Source: Setomelanomma holmii
Taxonomy: Eukaryota; Ascomycota; Dothideomycetes; Pleosporales; Phaeosphaeriaceae
DNA: 64,000 bases
Assembly (NCBI GenBank): GCA_010015745.1
Contig: ML978200.1
Span: forward strand, 1 to 64,000
Direction: 5' to 3'
The stretch's first letter is position 1. The number at the start of each line of letters is the position of its first letter. The notes below the pieces were generated by a model. That model did not search any database. It was not told the origin of the DNA and was given only the letters and a program-made list of their open reading frames with translations. A program made the translations under genes and the position numbers. Below, piece by piece: positions 31,700-41,779 of this stretch.

Positions 31700-32353
31700 T
31701 TATTATTGAAAAAGCATCAGCGTCTAGTGTTGTACTGCGAAGCGTCCAGAAGAGTCTCAGATGTGGCTCTCCAATAGAAAGACCAGTTTTCCGAGTGTTG
31801 ATGGAGCTGAAGCTGGCAGCTTCGATGAATCAGTCGCCGATTAAAGTGATGGTGCATTCTTTCGTGTCCAGAATTTTGCGAAGCGTACCGTTCGATTCAT
31901 CCCCAACCAGTCTTAGGGAGTATAGTGCGGCTGAGATGTTTAGATGTTTCTCACGGAAGCAAACTTGGTAGAGCTTACATCAGCGCAAACATTCTGAAAG
32001 TACGAAAATGGTGCCATGTTGCTCACGCCCTCGCTGCTAACAGTTGTGACCAGGACAATCGGGCGCAGTACCGTAGTTGATATCGTCAATTTGTAGTTCT
32101 GCACAGTTGTACGTCCTTCCTCGTACGGTCAAATCGTGATGCGCTTGTGCTTTTCCCAGTCATTGTTGGACGCGCCATCGCCCGCTTTCCACGTTGGAAC
32201 CGGTGTCTTGGAAAGCTTCCAAACATCAGACGGGATGTAATCCGGTCGCGAGGCTTCGATTTAGTCCCAGTTGCCATGAGGGTTCCGTTTGATCACTGCT
32301 TCCTTGTCGGGTGCTTCAATTGGGACGCCAGATGAATGGAGCGAGGGTGTCAT
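31700..32353 (-). pseudogene. Flavin reductase-like (FMN-binding split barrel) protein, broken
   Basis: ATG 32353 (MTPSLHSSG) opens a frame reading IEAPDKEAVIKRNPHGNWD, then TAA (32261-32263), RPDYIPSDVWKLSKTPVPTW, KHKRITI, TGA (32129-32131), PYEEGRTTVQNYKL and SSEGVSNMAPFSYFQNVCAD. Intron 31978-31931 follows, then (after a 1-nt shift) LYSLRLVGDES, ILDTKECTITLIGD, TGA (31830-31832, where the family has Trp) and FIEAASFSSINT. These are signature blocks of fungal flavin reductase/flavoredoxin proteins. The C-terminal third is degraded or missing where the gene meets the convergent monooxygenase. It would have supplied FMNH2 to that enzyme. Confidence 0.8.
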
Positions 32354-32871
32354 GGTGTGGATTCAGAATTGGATGTAAGCGCACCTCTCACGAGCACCGT
32401 GCGATGGTAGCGACGGACTGTGCCTGAGCACTCCACGCGGTCACTATCATCACCACACCTAGTCGTCAAGAGCTGCCCGACGCATTTGGCTGAAGAAAGG
32501 TGTGCGGGAGTGCAAGACCGACGCGTCGGGAGGGCATTGACGTAACGAAGCGCTGGAAGCATGGTACCGATGCGCTAGCCAAACCAGGAGCAAGCGCTAT
32601 TCGCCCCCTTCGCCCCACCACTCCTCAATCAAGCTTATCTGATACGTAGCCATCGCGCCCAATGAAATCCTCCACATCTAACGACATTCGATTCCGCGTA
32701 CGCTCACCCAGATAGAGCTGTCGCTATCATGAGTTCGTTGGGATACTTTCCGATTAATCCTAGCTCCAACTTCCGAAGTTCACCATGTTCGAGACCTCAC
32801 CTTCCAGATACTTGAGCTCATGCAGCTTCGAACCACATTGCTGGATCAAAAACTATTGGCTTTGATCCATC
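32354..32871. promoter_or_regulatory. Divergent promoter region (flavin reductase / NCS1 permease)
   Basis: 518 bp between the divergent starts 32353 (minus) and 32872 (plus). No other gene is seen. Joint regulation is inferred from orientation only. Confidence 0.4.
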
Positions 32872-34678
32872 ATGGTGTCTTTTCCAAAGCCTCGTCTTCC
32901 GCGAACGTTCAAGTCCATTGTGGTCAAGGAGAATAGCCACGACACTCGTTGGTCCAACCCTGACATCGTTCCTATACCCAAGGAGCAAAGATAGTACACG
33001 TCAAAGGCCTTTTTTGGATACTGGTATGTTCAATCATTTGCATTAGGATGAAATCGAGATGACTGACACTCTCAGGATTGCCGCAGGTGTCAACACTACA
33101 GCATGGGCGCTTGGCTCTTCCCATCTCGCAGCAGGCCTTGACGCCGGCGGAGTGATTGGAGGCGTCCTGGTCGGCGGCGTCATCGCCGGCATAGTAGCCT
33201 TCCTTTGTGGTGAGCCTGGCGTCAAGTACCATCTCAGCTTCCCAATGATGTTCAGGGCTACATTCGGAATGTACGGCTCCTACTTCGTCAATGCCATCAA
33301 GCTCTTTGCCAACTTCATCTTCTGCGGTATCCAATCGTATTGGCGTGGACTGGCTGCGAAAGTGGTCATTGCTTCGATCTTTCCGAGCTTTCAGGACATG
33401 GAGAACACTCTGCCGGAAAGTGCTTATATCACGACCCAGCAATTGATTGGCTTCATCTGCTACATCATGATTTTCACGCCATTAATGTTCATCCATCCGA
33501 GCAGAATACAGCCGGTGCTCTACGCGGCTTTCTACGCGGTGACTGCTGCCATGTTCGGATTGTTCATCTGGGCTGTTGCGGCGAACGGAGGTGCTTCCCA
33601 GCCTAAGCCAGCAAAGGACATCTCAGCCGCCGACCGTTCGTTCAGAATCTTGCTAGCAATCAGTTCTGTAGCAGGAGGCTGGACGGGAAGCAGTATCCGG
33701 TGAGTGAATGATGCAGCAAAGTCTCTCGAAAGTGGCAGGATCTGATACACAACAGTCAAGCCGATTGGACGCGTTTCGCCAGAACCAAACGAGCACCGGT
33801 CTTCAATCAATTCATTGGTGCACCCCTTACGGTAACGGTCACGGCAACCTTGGGCGCGTTCGCCACTTCTGCAGTTCATGACATGTATGGGAAATTGATC
33901 TAGAACCCAATTTCCGTCCTCGAGATGTTGCTGAACACACACTATAACGCGGGGACCCGCGCTGGTTGCTTCTTTGCTGGCTTGGACTTTTTCACCAGTC
34001 AAGTCTCAGTATGCCTCCCACCTCCAGTGCATTGATATGCTGGCTGACTTCAAACAAGGTCAATCTTGCCCAAAACCCTATCTCGTGCGGAATGGACCTC
34101 GCAGCTTTGTGGCCCAAATATATTGACGTTGCATGCGGGGGTGTGATGATGTGTATCATCGGATAGCTTATCAATCCCTGGCGATTGTGAACCAGGCTGG
34201 TACTTTCATTACCGTGCTGAATTCGTTCGGCATGTTTGTAGCTCCGCTCGCTGGATTGAACGCGGTCGACTTTTGGCTCGTGCGAAAGCGGAACTGGCGA
34301 GTCCCAGATCTGTACGTTGGAGATTCACGCCCGGTCTACTGGTATACTGGTGGCTTCAATTGGAGAGCAATGGCGACATGGGTGTTGACCATCTGGCCAT
34401 CATTTCCTGGCTTCATCAGCGGAACGACCGGCAAGAAAGTTGCTCTTAGCTGGACTCGGACATTCCAAGTCAGTTGGATTGTAGGTTTCATGGGCGGTGC
34501 GTTGGTGTACTACGTCATTTGCCTGATCATTCCTCCGCCTGGCAAGCCCTATGAGAGTGTGCTTCTGGAAGCGGAAGATGAGGTCATCGACGGGGTTGAT
34601 GTCTCAAGCGGGGTCAAAACTGATGCGAGCTCTGCTAGTGCTGAGGCCGTGGATGTGGAGATGGGATCCAAGCGATAA
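32872..34678 (+). pseudogene. NCS1-type (purine/pyrimidine/allantoin) permease, broken
   Basis: ATG 32872 (MVSFPKPRLPRTFKS) leads through SKAFFGYW into transmembrane blocks: AAGVNTTAWALGSSHLAAGL, FPMMFRATFGMYGSYF, RFARTKRAPVFNQFIGAPL, NPISCGMDLAALWPKYIDV, VNQAGTFITVLNSFGMFVAP, and a cytoplasmic tail to 34678. These fit the 12-TM NCS1 family. Introns are 33700-33755 and 34009-34058. Lesions: TAG at 32992-32994, 33901-33903 and 34164-34166 (the latter two where Trp is expected), a 1-nt deletion near 34184, and an out-of-phase first intron near 33020. NCS1 carriers import nucleobases, allantoin or related heterocycles by H+ or Na+ symport. Confidence 0.85.
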
Positions 34679-34868
34679 GAATCCAAGAGAGCACTACCTG
34701 TCATTACCTTGTATAGACGATCGACGAAGCTCCAAATCCGCAGATTATCGGAACTCCTATGATCCATGTGCTTCGGAAGTAATCTGCCGAGGGAAAAGAT
34801 ACTTAAAGTCAGTGAGGTTTGCCGCCAGCTTTGGAGACTTCCTGCCTTCGGCCGCACCCATTGTCACG

Positions 34869-35810
34869 ATGCAGGTTCTCAAAGCCTGTGTCACAACGCC
34901 ATATGGTCAAATACACTATCGCCATGCTGTTCCCGCCCCAACATCCGGTCTTCCACCACTTCTTCTCCTCCACAAATCTGCCTCGTCATCCGCCAGCATG
35001 ACAAAGCTCATGCTCCACTTCTCGTCTCTCGGCTACCGTTGTTACGCGCCCGACATGCCAGACTTCGGCTCATCGTTCGATCCGTCAGAATCGGCTATCG
35101 AGGAGATCTCCCAAAAAGGTCTGGCTTGGTATTGTGAGCTCTACGCTGGCGTGTTTCATGATCTTGGAATTTGGGATGATAAGACTGGAGCTCATATCAT
35201 TGGCCATCATTCTGGAGCTGCATTGGCACCACAACTGGCAGTAATGTTTCCGAGCATTGTCAGAATTATATGCCTTGTGGGTCCAATTGTTGTCCGCGAA
35301 GCAGAGCGTATCGCCATGACGGAGAAATTCATGGCGCCGTTCAATACGCCTGAGCCGTCTGGCGAACATCTAAGCAAGACGTGGGACTATCTTGGGCGGA
35401 TGGGCGTGACATCTCATGGCGCGTGTTCTGCACCTCCGACGTCATGTACTCCGGATGACCTGGAGTTGTGGCAACGCGAGCTGCTTGATCATGTTCGGGC
35501 ATGGAATGGCAGGTTGCAGATCTACGGGACGGTGTGGGCGTGTGATTCCGAGGCGTTGTTCAAGCAAGTGCAGTGACCGGTCCTGGCGCTATGTGCGAAA
35601 GACGATGTATTGCTCGAGCATCTGAACAACGTGTGGATGGTCAGCAATTACAAGAACAATCTCTGCGGGTATACGAGCAACACAACGGTAAGATCTCCAC
35701 TCCAAGTAACCCCTAAAACTTCAGCATGTCGTTGTTTGCAGAATGCAAGAGAATTAAGTTACAATAATTGGTTCGCCGACACTTACCGTTCCCGTGACAG
35801 TGAATGACTG
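34869..35810 (+). pseudogene. Alpha/beta-hydrolase fold protein, truncated
   Basis: ATG 34869 (MQVLKACVTTPYG). The N-terminal strand and oxyanion-loop region (PPLLLLHKSASSSASM) and GYRCYAPDMPDFGSS fit the alpha/beta hydrolase fold. The nucleophile elbow reads GHHSGA, so a His occupies the usual Ser position of GxSxG, as I recall for a subgroup with GHHTGA. TGA at 35574-35576 interrupts KQVQ-PVLALCAKDDVLLEH, where PVLALCAKDD is the strand carrying the catalytic Asp. Beyond about 35640 no catalytic-His segment can be recognised. The gene is the last member of the decayed cluster and would have cleaved a ring-opened or acyl intermediate (inference). Confidence 0.75.
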
Positions 35811-35936
35811 CTCGCGCTAATTGTCTCAAGCCCGTTCCTCTTTCTATATATTCATGTACGCTCAAGCTCTCTCTTCTACATCCCACTTGATCGGCACGAC
35901 GCTAACTTAAGGTCAACACTGAGATCAGACTCCGCC

Positions 35937-37139
35937 ATGGCAGACTCTACGTAAGCTCTCCTTCGGCCCTGCTGTATTGCGTCATTGATCATTGTTCCAT
36001 AGCGTTCACGAGAACCACCTCGGTATCAAAGCTATCGAGGACCCCGAGTCCATCGAGGCGGGTGCAAACGAGGATAGTACAGGTCTCCGCAGGCGAAAGC
36101 CTCGTCCACGTCGTGTTAGTCGTCCCTACCGGGTCCACAGCAAGAATGACCTGCTGCCTTACACAAAGTTCCTCAATATATATCTCGAGCGAAAGTACCA
36201 GCGCCTTTGTGTAAGTCAGAAGTCCTCTCGTTTCACACTAATGATTGCCAACGTGCGTAGAGAAGCCCCAGACTTTGCTCTTCCTCGCATTGCCTGACGA
36301 GCTTCGCAAGGTGGTGTACAAGTACCTCCTAGTCAGCAGGCAGCCTATCAAGATGTGGGAAGAGACTGGTAAAGTCTACCAGAATCAGAATTGGCGACGA
36401 CAATACACAGACATCATGAGTCGGGAAATCTGCACCGGCCGCAAGCGCTGCAACCTAGGCCTCCTGAGGACGGGCAAGCTAATCAACGCCAAAGCTGCCG
36501 AGATTTTATACGGTCAGAACGAGTTCCGATTCTCTGGCAAAAACAGACTTATGGCAGCCTTCGCATATGTTACCAAGATCGGCCCTGGAAACCTCGACTA
36601 CATGACGTCCCTCACTGTTGGCATGCCGTTCCGCTCGAGCAACGAAAGGCATGTATGGCGAGAATCGCAATCCTTACACTTGGATGCGCATCCACGAAGT
36701 GTACGATCGTGTTCCGTTTTCGTACTCGGCAAAGCTATGGCGCTACCGCAAGCTGTACAGGAGCTTGACCTTCGAAGACTCGTGGTGCGCGCTCGCCTGG
36801 AAGTTGACCACGGCATCCCGCCTGCAGCATCTGAACTTCGTTCTTCCGAAGAATTGGGAGTCCTATTCTGACCCCTCGAAGAAGCTTGTCAGTGTGATCG
36901 ACGATCCTGTTACTGCAAAACCTCAGCTAGTAATGCATGTAGTGCGCATGCTTGGCACAGGCGACGACGTAACCAAGATGTCATACTATAGCGCTAGCTT
37001 GGTCCGTACTATCAACTCTCTTCGCATTTGTCGCTTCCATCTTTCTACCTTCGAGCCAGACAGATGCTGGACCATCGCATCGCAGAAGCTGTATGTTGAT
37101 CAGCATGGTTGGTTCACCACAAACGAAAACATGAAATAG
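35937..37139 (+). pseudogene. F-box-like protein with a single frameshift
   Basis: Exons 35937-35950, 36003-36210 and 36263 onwards (introns 52 nt each) join MADST to VHENHLGIKAIED, a basic linker (RRRKPRPRRVSRPYR), and KPQTLLFLALPDELRKVVYKYLL, the F-box-like helix. LGLLRTGKLINAKAAEILYG is the second family block. At about 36645 (SSNE/GMYGENRNPY) the frame moves by one base at an AAAG run, then continues to 37139 through RLQHLNFVLPKNW and SLRICRFHLSTFEPDRCW. It is a single lesion at a homopolymer, so a sequencing error or a polymorphic allele is possible. Confidence 0.7.
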
Positions 37140-37430
37140 AGCGAAGACTTGGAGCGATGTCATCCAGAGCATTGTGCATTTGTTGCGAAGGATGCAAGGT
37201 TGGTGGTGGTAGACGACAGAGACAAGACTGCCGGATTTGGTGCATGTTAAGATCGTGAGGGTGATATAGCATGACTTCAGATGCAATACATGGAAGACGA
37301 GAATAGTTGGTCAAAGCAGAACATAGCTGACCTCGAGCCATTTTGCTGAGGAGACGAACGAGATGTTTGGGACTATGTCCGAGAACAACAGCTCAATGAT
37401 TTTATATGCTTCTCGAAATGACACATGACG
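37140..37430. other. Convergent intergenic gap
   Basis: Tail-to-tail spacer between the F-box-like gene and the pectin methylesterase; nothing recognised. Confidence 0.5.
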
Positions 37431-38740
37431 TTACCTCTCCGGACTTCGGTCAATCCATGCCGTGTTGCCAAGACGACCATCGAATGGATATTGAAACACC
37501 TTCTCGAGCGACGAGTAAGGCTCATATTGCTTCTGATTCATGACAATAGTGATGTTAGCCGCAGCTCTTCCGGTCGCATTCCACCCTGGGCCGTAATCCT
37601 TGTACTCGGCCATGGTTGTGTTCGCACCAAGACGTGGATCAGTAGCACCCCATGCAATGTAACCGCTGGGTATGATCGAGTCGTCCAAGTAGCAGTTGGC
37701 GAAGATTGAGCGGTGTCCAGCATTCCAAGGACGACCAAGCGCGCATTTTCCCGTGAGGGCAAGAGACGAGTTTGCTTTCTTCACGTCTGAGTCGTGGATG
37801 TATACACCCTGAGAGCCGTGAATAACTGTTTTCTGTGGTACCATGGCACTTACATATTTGTTCTCGAAAGTGGTGTTCGTGCCCTTCCACGCTGTGATAC
37901 CACCACCACAATTGCGAAGTGTGACAAGACTGGACTGAACCCAGGCCGTGCCGAAACCATAAAAGAAGTCGGTTTGACCAGCGATTTCGTTCTTGTAGAA
38001 GTAGGCATTACCCAACTTCCCAACGTACACCTTCACTGAGCATTAGCAATGTGCTAACAAGCTGTATGGAAACTTACCGTGTCCTGGTAGGAATAGAAGC
38101 CACAGTAATAGAAACCAGTGTTCGCGTAGCTTACAGACACGGCAAGCGCGGGCCCAGTTGCGTAATTCTTGAAGTCATTGATGAAGTCGATGTTGTAAGC
38201 TCTGAAGTCGGCATTACCAAAAGGTGTGTCGGCGGGCACAGGGTTTCCTGTCTTATATGAGCATATGCTAATGGACGGTTATTTGGATTATCTGTGACTT
38301 GTCATACCTGTTGGACCGCTTCCGGTGTAGCTGGAGTTCAAAGTCGGTGCTACCGTGAGCGTTGATGTGAATGCATTGTCAAGAGTCGAGTTCAGCGTGG
38401 CACCTGTGGCGGCACGCCAGATGATGCTGACACTGTTCTTGCTTTGGTCGTTTGGAGATCTGGTTTGGCCGAAGAGATATACAGGACCTGGCCGCGTGAC
38501 ATTGACTTGCTCAGTGTAGTTGCCTGGTAGGATCAAGATATGATGAGCGGTCGTATCACTCGGAAGACTGAGAACGGCTGATTGCACAGTGACGTACTTC
38601 TGGCCAGGTCCCACGAGAAGTGTGTTCTTGGCGCAGCCGTCCAGTGGGTTCTTCGAGGGAAACTGGCAAGTTCTGCGATTGACAGCGGAGAACGCTGCGC
38701 AAGCTTGAAAAAGGCCAATGAGAACAGTGGCCACACGCAT
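37431..38740 (-). CDS. Secreted pectin methylesterase (CE8)
   Basis: Exons 38740-38308, 38247-38078 and 38030-37431 close in phase to 400 residues; introns are 60 and 47 nt. Start at 38740 gives a clean signal peptide (MRVATVLIGLFQACAAFSAV); an ATG 10 codons upstream (38770) is an alternative. Family blocks: GNYTEQVNVTRPGPVYLFGQ, TGFYYCGFYSYQDTVYVGK, GQTDFFYGFG (the DFxFG active-site block with Tyr variation) and ALGRPWNAG. CE8 enzymes de-esterify homogalacturonan, preparing it for polygalacturonase such as the GH28 enzyme at 47.5 kb. Several N-x-S/T sites fit secretion. Intact. Confidence 0.9.
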
Positions 38741-39675
38741 GGTAAAGGCTGAAGCAAGTAAGTAGTGCATAGTCGAATCTCTTGGCCCTTCTGCTTCTTA
38801 TAGCATGTAGTCGTGCTCGCCACGAATCAAGCGCAGGCCGAGAGATTGCAGCGACGTAGCCCTGGTCAATGACCCGGGAAATAGTAGCCACGGAGCTGTT
38901 CCAATCTCGTGTGGCCCACAGCGAGTGACAGACCAACACCAATCTTCCAGCTGTGCAAAGCCAATCATATCGTCTACGAGTTTTGCCGAACCGCGGGGTG
39001 TGGCTTGGACGATTTCTGGAGATCCTGGGGAAGATGGAGAGACGAGATTCCACCAATCAGCGAAAACACTTCCCCGGAAGTACCTGGAGCTTAATTCGCA
39101 TATTCGTGGAGTGAACAGCAGCACCAAGCTTGCGATGAAATATGCGCTAATGTGGTACATATCTTATAAAATGAAGCTGTCTGAGCTGTGCGGTATCCTT
39201 TCTTGACTCAGCTCGAGTCTAATTCGACAAGGCGCAGAACAAGCTCTGCAAAAAGGCTTATTATTGCTTAATGTTTGGTTGAGAGGTATCCGCGTCATCC
39301 TTCTTGCGTGCAGTTGACTGCAAAGACTGGCGCTGCCACAATGTGTGCTCGATACGTTTGTTCTGCGAATTGGTACTCTGGCAATCGTCCCAGCAATACG
39401 CGCGAATGGAAGGGCAGCCGTGCGGTGTCATACTCTTGAGGGCAAGCTCGCTAACATACCATCGTGTATCGCTTTCGATGAAGAATGTCATGAAGATACA
39501 ATGATGGATCAACCCCCATCAATGATGGAAAGGTGAAGTCGTGGCTGCTGCTGATGGCTCGCGCCTGTCGCGTCGGCATTGGCTCGTGCCGACGCGTTTC
39601 ATTCCGACCGTTCCGCATCACTTCTCTCCCGTCTTATACAGCAGCGATGCATTTGCACAGACCCGTCACTCTACG
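38741..39675. other. Divergent region between PME and Zn2Cys6 regulator
   Basis: About 0.9 kb between divergently transcribed genes; no supported gene. The arrangement allows the regulator to be linked to the PME gene, but no site proves it. Confidence 0.45.
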
Positions 39676-41197
39676 ATGCGCACGACGCTCAGAAGATCAT
39701 GCGACGCTTGCGCTAGATCCAAGTTGCGTTGCGATCTTCTCCTACCGCAATGCTCGCGATGCTCGAAACGGAGCATTGATTGTCTCTACGCCAATGAGCC
39801 ATTATCCGCATCGCTGACAGCTGGTGTCGCCACCACATCAACGCAATCGTCTCCGGATTCTGAGTTTGCAGTTCAAAAGCTTTCACCAAGTCCAGAAGTC
39901 CGTGTTGTCAACCCCGGGGTTCAGTCTTTCGATCCATTTGACTCATACCCCAAAACCAGACTTCCACGAGCGCACGTCCAGCGGCTCATCCAGCATTGTC
40001 AGTCTCTTCCTTTGATAATCATTTACACCCAGGCTGAGATCATGCAGTCCTCTCCTCCATCACATTTCAGTATTATCCGCTCGACATGGACGCCTCATCA
40101 AATCCATTCGTGACTTCTTGGTTCCCGCTTGCTCTTGCAGATCCAGCACTGTTTCACGTTTCGCTGCAGACTGCCTCGCTAGATGTCGAGTTGCGAGCAC
40201 AACAAGGCTTTCCCAATTCGGACATACTGATGGTAGACTCAGTGTCATTGCTGAGACGCAAAGTACAGGATCCTAGTCAGGCTTTACGCGACGAAACTTT
40301 GGACTCAGTTGTGACTCTAGCTGCCATTGAATTTGGCAAAGGTAATGTGAATGTGGGTCAGGCGCACATTGATGGCGTAAAGTCAATGATTCGATTACGA
40401 GGAGGGATCCAGCAAGTGAAAATGGTGAGCCCGCTCACGGCAAGAATGGTCGCCTGGTATGTCACATTCGCAATCATAACGACATCTTACATCTTGCTGA
40501 TGCCTCCAGGGTCGCGATGATTGTCCAACAGGCTCCTCAATTCATGACACAGGACGATAGCCTCGGCCGAGAAGGGATCGCGCCTCCACCAAAATGGCAC
40601 GAAGCCATCCCAGCTATCGATGCAGAGATAGTTGACACGCTGGACTTGAACCCTCCCATTGACGACATCCTTGGTCGCCTTCGCTTCTTGTTCCGACAGC
40701 CCGGTGGCTTTGACCTGACGACTACGGATTTCCACGATTTGACGTGTTTCGTGCTGCACAGGCTTCTCGACAACACGATTGACTTTACGAAAGACGGAAG
40801 CTCGCTAATGTCACTACAGTCGGAGATGACTCGATATGCCATCGTACTGTACCTGCTCTTGCTACACGGACCAACGTACTTCTCGCATGCGCGTCTTCAG
40901 TACACGACATCCTTGAAGCTGAAGTCCCTTCTCGAGCAGTGGATGCTTTGGCCATCATTCTCGACATTTCCGGTTACTTCATGGCTATTGACTATTGGCC
41001 TAGCAGCTTCTGAGAGTACACCAGAGTACCGTTGGTTCTCGACTCGAGCTCAAGATCTTTCCGCACAATGCCGAATTTTTACGTGGGAGGAAATTCTCTT
41101 GCAACTTCAAAGCATTTTGTGGTTCGACAGTCTGGCGACCGACCAGCTCTTCCGTTCACATTGGGAGGGAATTCTCGAGATCACGTCTAACAACTAG
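39676..41197 (+). CDS. Zn2Cys6 fungal transcription factor
   Basis: Exons 39676-39997, 40048-40456 and 40510-41197 (introns 50 and 53 nt) close to 472 residues from ATG 39676 (MRTTLRRSCDAC). The zinc cluster at about residues 9-36 has the canonical C-x2-C-x6-C-x6-C-x2-C-x6-C spacing (CDACARSKLRCD, QCSRCSKRSIDC). A Ser/Pro-rich linker follows, then a fungal-specific regulatory region beginning FQYYPLDMDASSNPF, with the GKGNVNVGQAHIDGVKSMI block typical of the DUF3468-like class. Intact. Target genes are unknown; the divergent PME and the downstream ERG5-like copy are neighbours. Confidence 0.88.
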
Positions 41198-41779
41198 CGA
41201 GATTATCCAACTTATCCTTAGCTTTGCAGGCCGTATCGGTCTAAAGCTATTCGATTGAAACGTTTGAACCCGCAATTTTGGTATACCAGATGATGGTGTT
41301 CGACCAAGCATGGAATAGGACTAGTCTCCGACATGCACGTGCTCGCCATTGGTTGAGACCACTTTGGACCCACAAACGTACTCGGAGACTAGCCTTCTTT
41401 CAGCACCCATTGTGCGATGTCATTCGCGATACTAGATCTTCCAATTAGTCGCACGATGAGGCGCAATGCACTGCTAAGCTGGTGGGCGATATGCACAGAA
41501 TCTTGCGACGCTCGGAGTCTAAGCCAGTTGCAGATAACGGCCTCAGAACACCATCATACACAATGCGGATTATGTGGAGCGATACACCGGCGACACGCGC
41601 ACATATCGAAGTGCATACCAGACGATGGCATGTGCGTTGGAAGCTGTTGCGGGACTGATTCGACTAGCCATGGTGGGTGCAAAGAGGGAGCCCTTTCAAG
41701 CCAGGAGGTTGATGTCCGTTTCTTGATAAAAACAACGATAGCCCATCCACACTAGTGCTGTACCATCAGAACATTCACT
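41198..41779. other. Intergenic between regulator and ERG5-like copy
   Basis: It contains the 11-bp inverted repeat at 41321-41392 and the promoter region of the ERG5-like pseudogene. No gene recognised. Confidence 0.45.
41321..41392. repeat. 11-bp perfect inverted repeat around a 50-bp spacer
   Basis: CTAGTCTCCGA (41321-41331) is the exact reverse complement of 41382-41392. Each arm contains a CGGAG triplet word of the kind bound by Zn2Cys6 proteins, although the 50-bp spacing is wide for one dimer. It may form a stem in RNA or serve as two half-sites. Confidence 0.5.

Noticed and set aside
26868..35810. Interpretation as a Rut-type uracil degradation cluster
   Set aside because: The function set (flavin monooxygenase, flavin reductase, hydrolase, nucleobase-type permease) is similar, but the oxygenase blocks fit the NtaA/DszA group, an AtuA-like gene is not part of Rut, and the cluster is dead.
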